Origin: Arsenophonus sp046530765
GTDB taxonomy: Bacteria; Pseudomonadota; Gammaproteobacteria; Enterobacterales; Enterobacteriaceae
Direction: 5' to 3'
Length of the DNA stretch: 5,207 bases
Assembly (NCBI GenBank): GCA_046530765.1
Contig: JBHEQS010000022.1
Coordinates: forward strand, 1 to 5,207
Positions 4,461 to 5,207 of the stretch are shown here, piece after piece (the stretch's first letter is position 1; each line of letters starts with the position of its first letter). The translations under genes were made by a program, and so were the position numbers. The notes beneath the pieces were generated by a model. It made no database searches. It was not told the origin of the DNA and saw nothing but the letters and a program-made list of their open reading frames with translations.

Positions 4461-5207
4461 ATTTTTATTCAATCTTTCATTGTAATAAAATATTAAATAT
4501 ATAACTTTACTTATTATAATTTTCTAAAAAATTTTTAATTAAAATAAAAATATAAAATTATATTTTACGATCTTAAATTAATAAAAAAAATTAATATAAA
4601 GATATATTTAGTTAGCTTTCTTTATACGTACTTATTTATTTAAATTAAAATAATTTATTTATGTAATAAATGATTTAATATAAAATATTGTATTTTTATT
4701 TGAATTTTCGCACATGTATTTATCTTTGATTTTCACTTTTTTTCTTTATCTTTAATAGCACTATTGATTGCTATATCTTTACATGGTATTTCATTTATAA
4801 CATTTATGCATACATCACAATAGTACTCATGATCGAGTAAGATTTTATATATTATATAACTATCATAATGGTACAGATATGTTTTTAATGTATTGTTAAC
4901 TATACATAGTGTTACAAATTAACTAACTTATCATTGTTATTAATAATTCAATTTAAATTAATATGCAACTTTAATAATAATATATTTTATCATCAGTTTA
5001 TTATATTATTTTTCCATACTTTTCGCAATTTTAACATAAAATTACTAAATCCTCTTCTTATTTCTATTTCATCTACAAATATTATTAGTTATTAACAGTT
5101 ACTCATTGAGATATAAAAATTTAAATATTACCACTTAGATAAACTTTACGTTTATTGATAATTCATTCAAATTTATAATATATGTTTCGTTTGGTTATTT
5201 ACTTATC
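4461..5207. other. AT-rich region without an intact gene, downstream of accC
   Basis: About 750 bp without a complete recognisable gene. In E. coli accC is followed by yhdT, panF, prmA and fis; none of them can be recognised here in either orientation. Only weak A/T hairpins occur just after accC, for example TAAAAT-TAT-ATTTTA at 4553-4567, and there is no GC-stem/T-run terminator. The transcript end is therefore undefined by sequence; Rho or processing may set it. The one stretch that looks somewhat coding-like is the reverse frame at 4733-4918. Confidence 0.6.
4733..4918 (-). other. Stop-free, start-less reverse frame; possible gene relic
   Basis: On the reverse strand 61 codons run without a stop to a TGA (complement of 4733-4735), and there is no in-frame ATG, GTG or TTG. 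The last 35 or so codons look more coding-like than the surroundings: most begin with a purine, the composition is mixed and polar, and they include YYCDVC (32-37), a further Cys46 and a charged end (IKDKEKK). This could be the C-terminal remnant of a decayed gene, perhaps with a metal-binding CxxC. I recognise no family. The length is close to what chance allows in this DNA, and a purine-rich strand alone would give the codon pattern. No intact gene is claimed. Confidence 0.15.

Noticed and set aside
4461..4600. Intrinsic terminator after accC
   Set aside because: Only weak A/U hairpins; no GC stem followed by a T-run.

Overview
The window looks like chromosome of an AT-rich, genome-reduced gammaproteobacterium, most likely an insect endosymbiont of the Enterobacterales. 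Three observations support this. The three intact proteins are close to their Escherichia/Yersinia-type counterparts, and AccC aligns to the E. coli protein without gaps until the last residue. The spacers are extremely A+T-rich. Only about 45% of the window is coding. The standard genetic code is used, with TAG, TGA and TAA each ending one gene. The sequence alone does not identify the genus.

Layout: (1) Positions 1-2110 contain no gene I can recognise. They hold a doubtful 62-codon open frame (439-627) with a small GC-rich patch, an orphan extended -10 element beside a 15-bp palindrome (1122-1157), and a series of perfect inverted repeats between about 1390 and 1815. The strongest of these has 17-bp arms and a 3-nt loop. 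(2) Positions 2111-4460 hold a compact same-strand cluster, aroQ-accB-accC. (3) Positions 4461-5207 are again AT-rich with no intact gene. A stop-free but start-less reverse frame (4733-4918) might be a gene relic.

The genes serve two pathways. AroQ is the type II 3-dehydroquinase of the shikimate pathway, which leads to chorismate, aromatic amino acids and folate. AccB (biotin carboxyl carrier protein) and AccC (biotin carboxylase) form one half of acetyl-CoA carboxylase, the committed step of fatty-acid synthesis. They need AccA, AccD and the biotin ligase BirA from elsewhere in the genome. The order aroQ-accB-accC is the ancestral gammaproteobacterial one, kept in lineages that use AroQ rather than AroD. 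A good sigma-70-like promoter in the aroQ-accB gap could let accBC be transcribed apart from aroQ.

I found no clear novel system. The best leads are the palindrome-rich spacer upstream of aroQ, the orphan promoter with its palindrome, and three substitutions in conserved loops of AccC.
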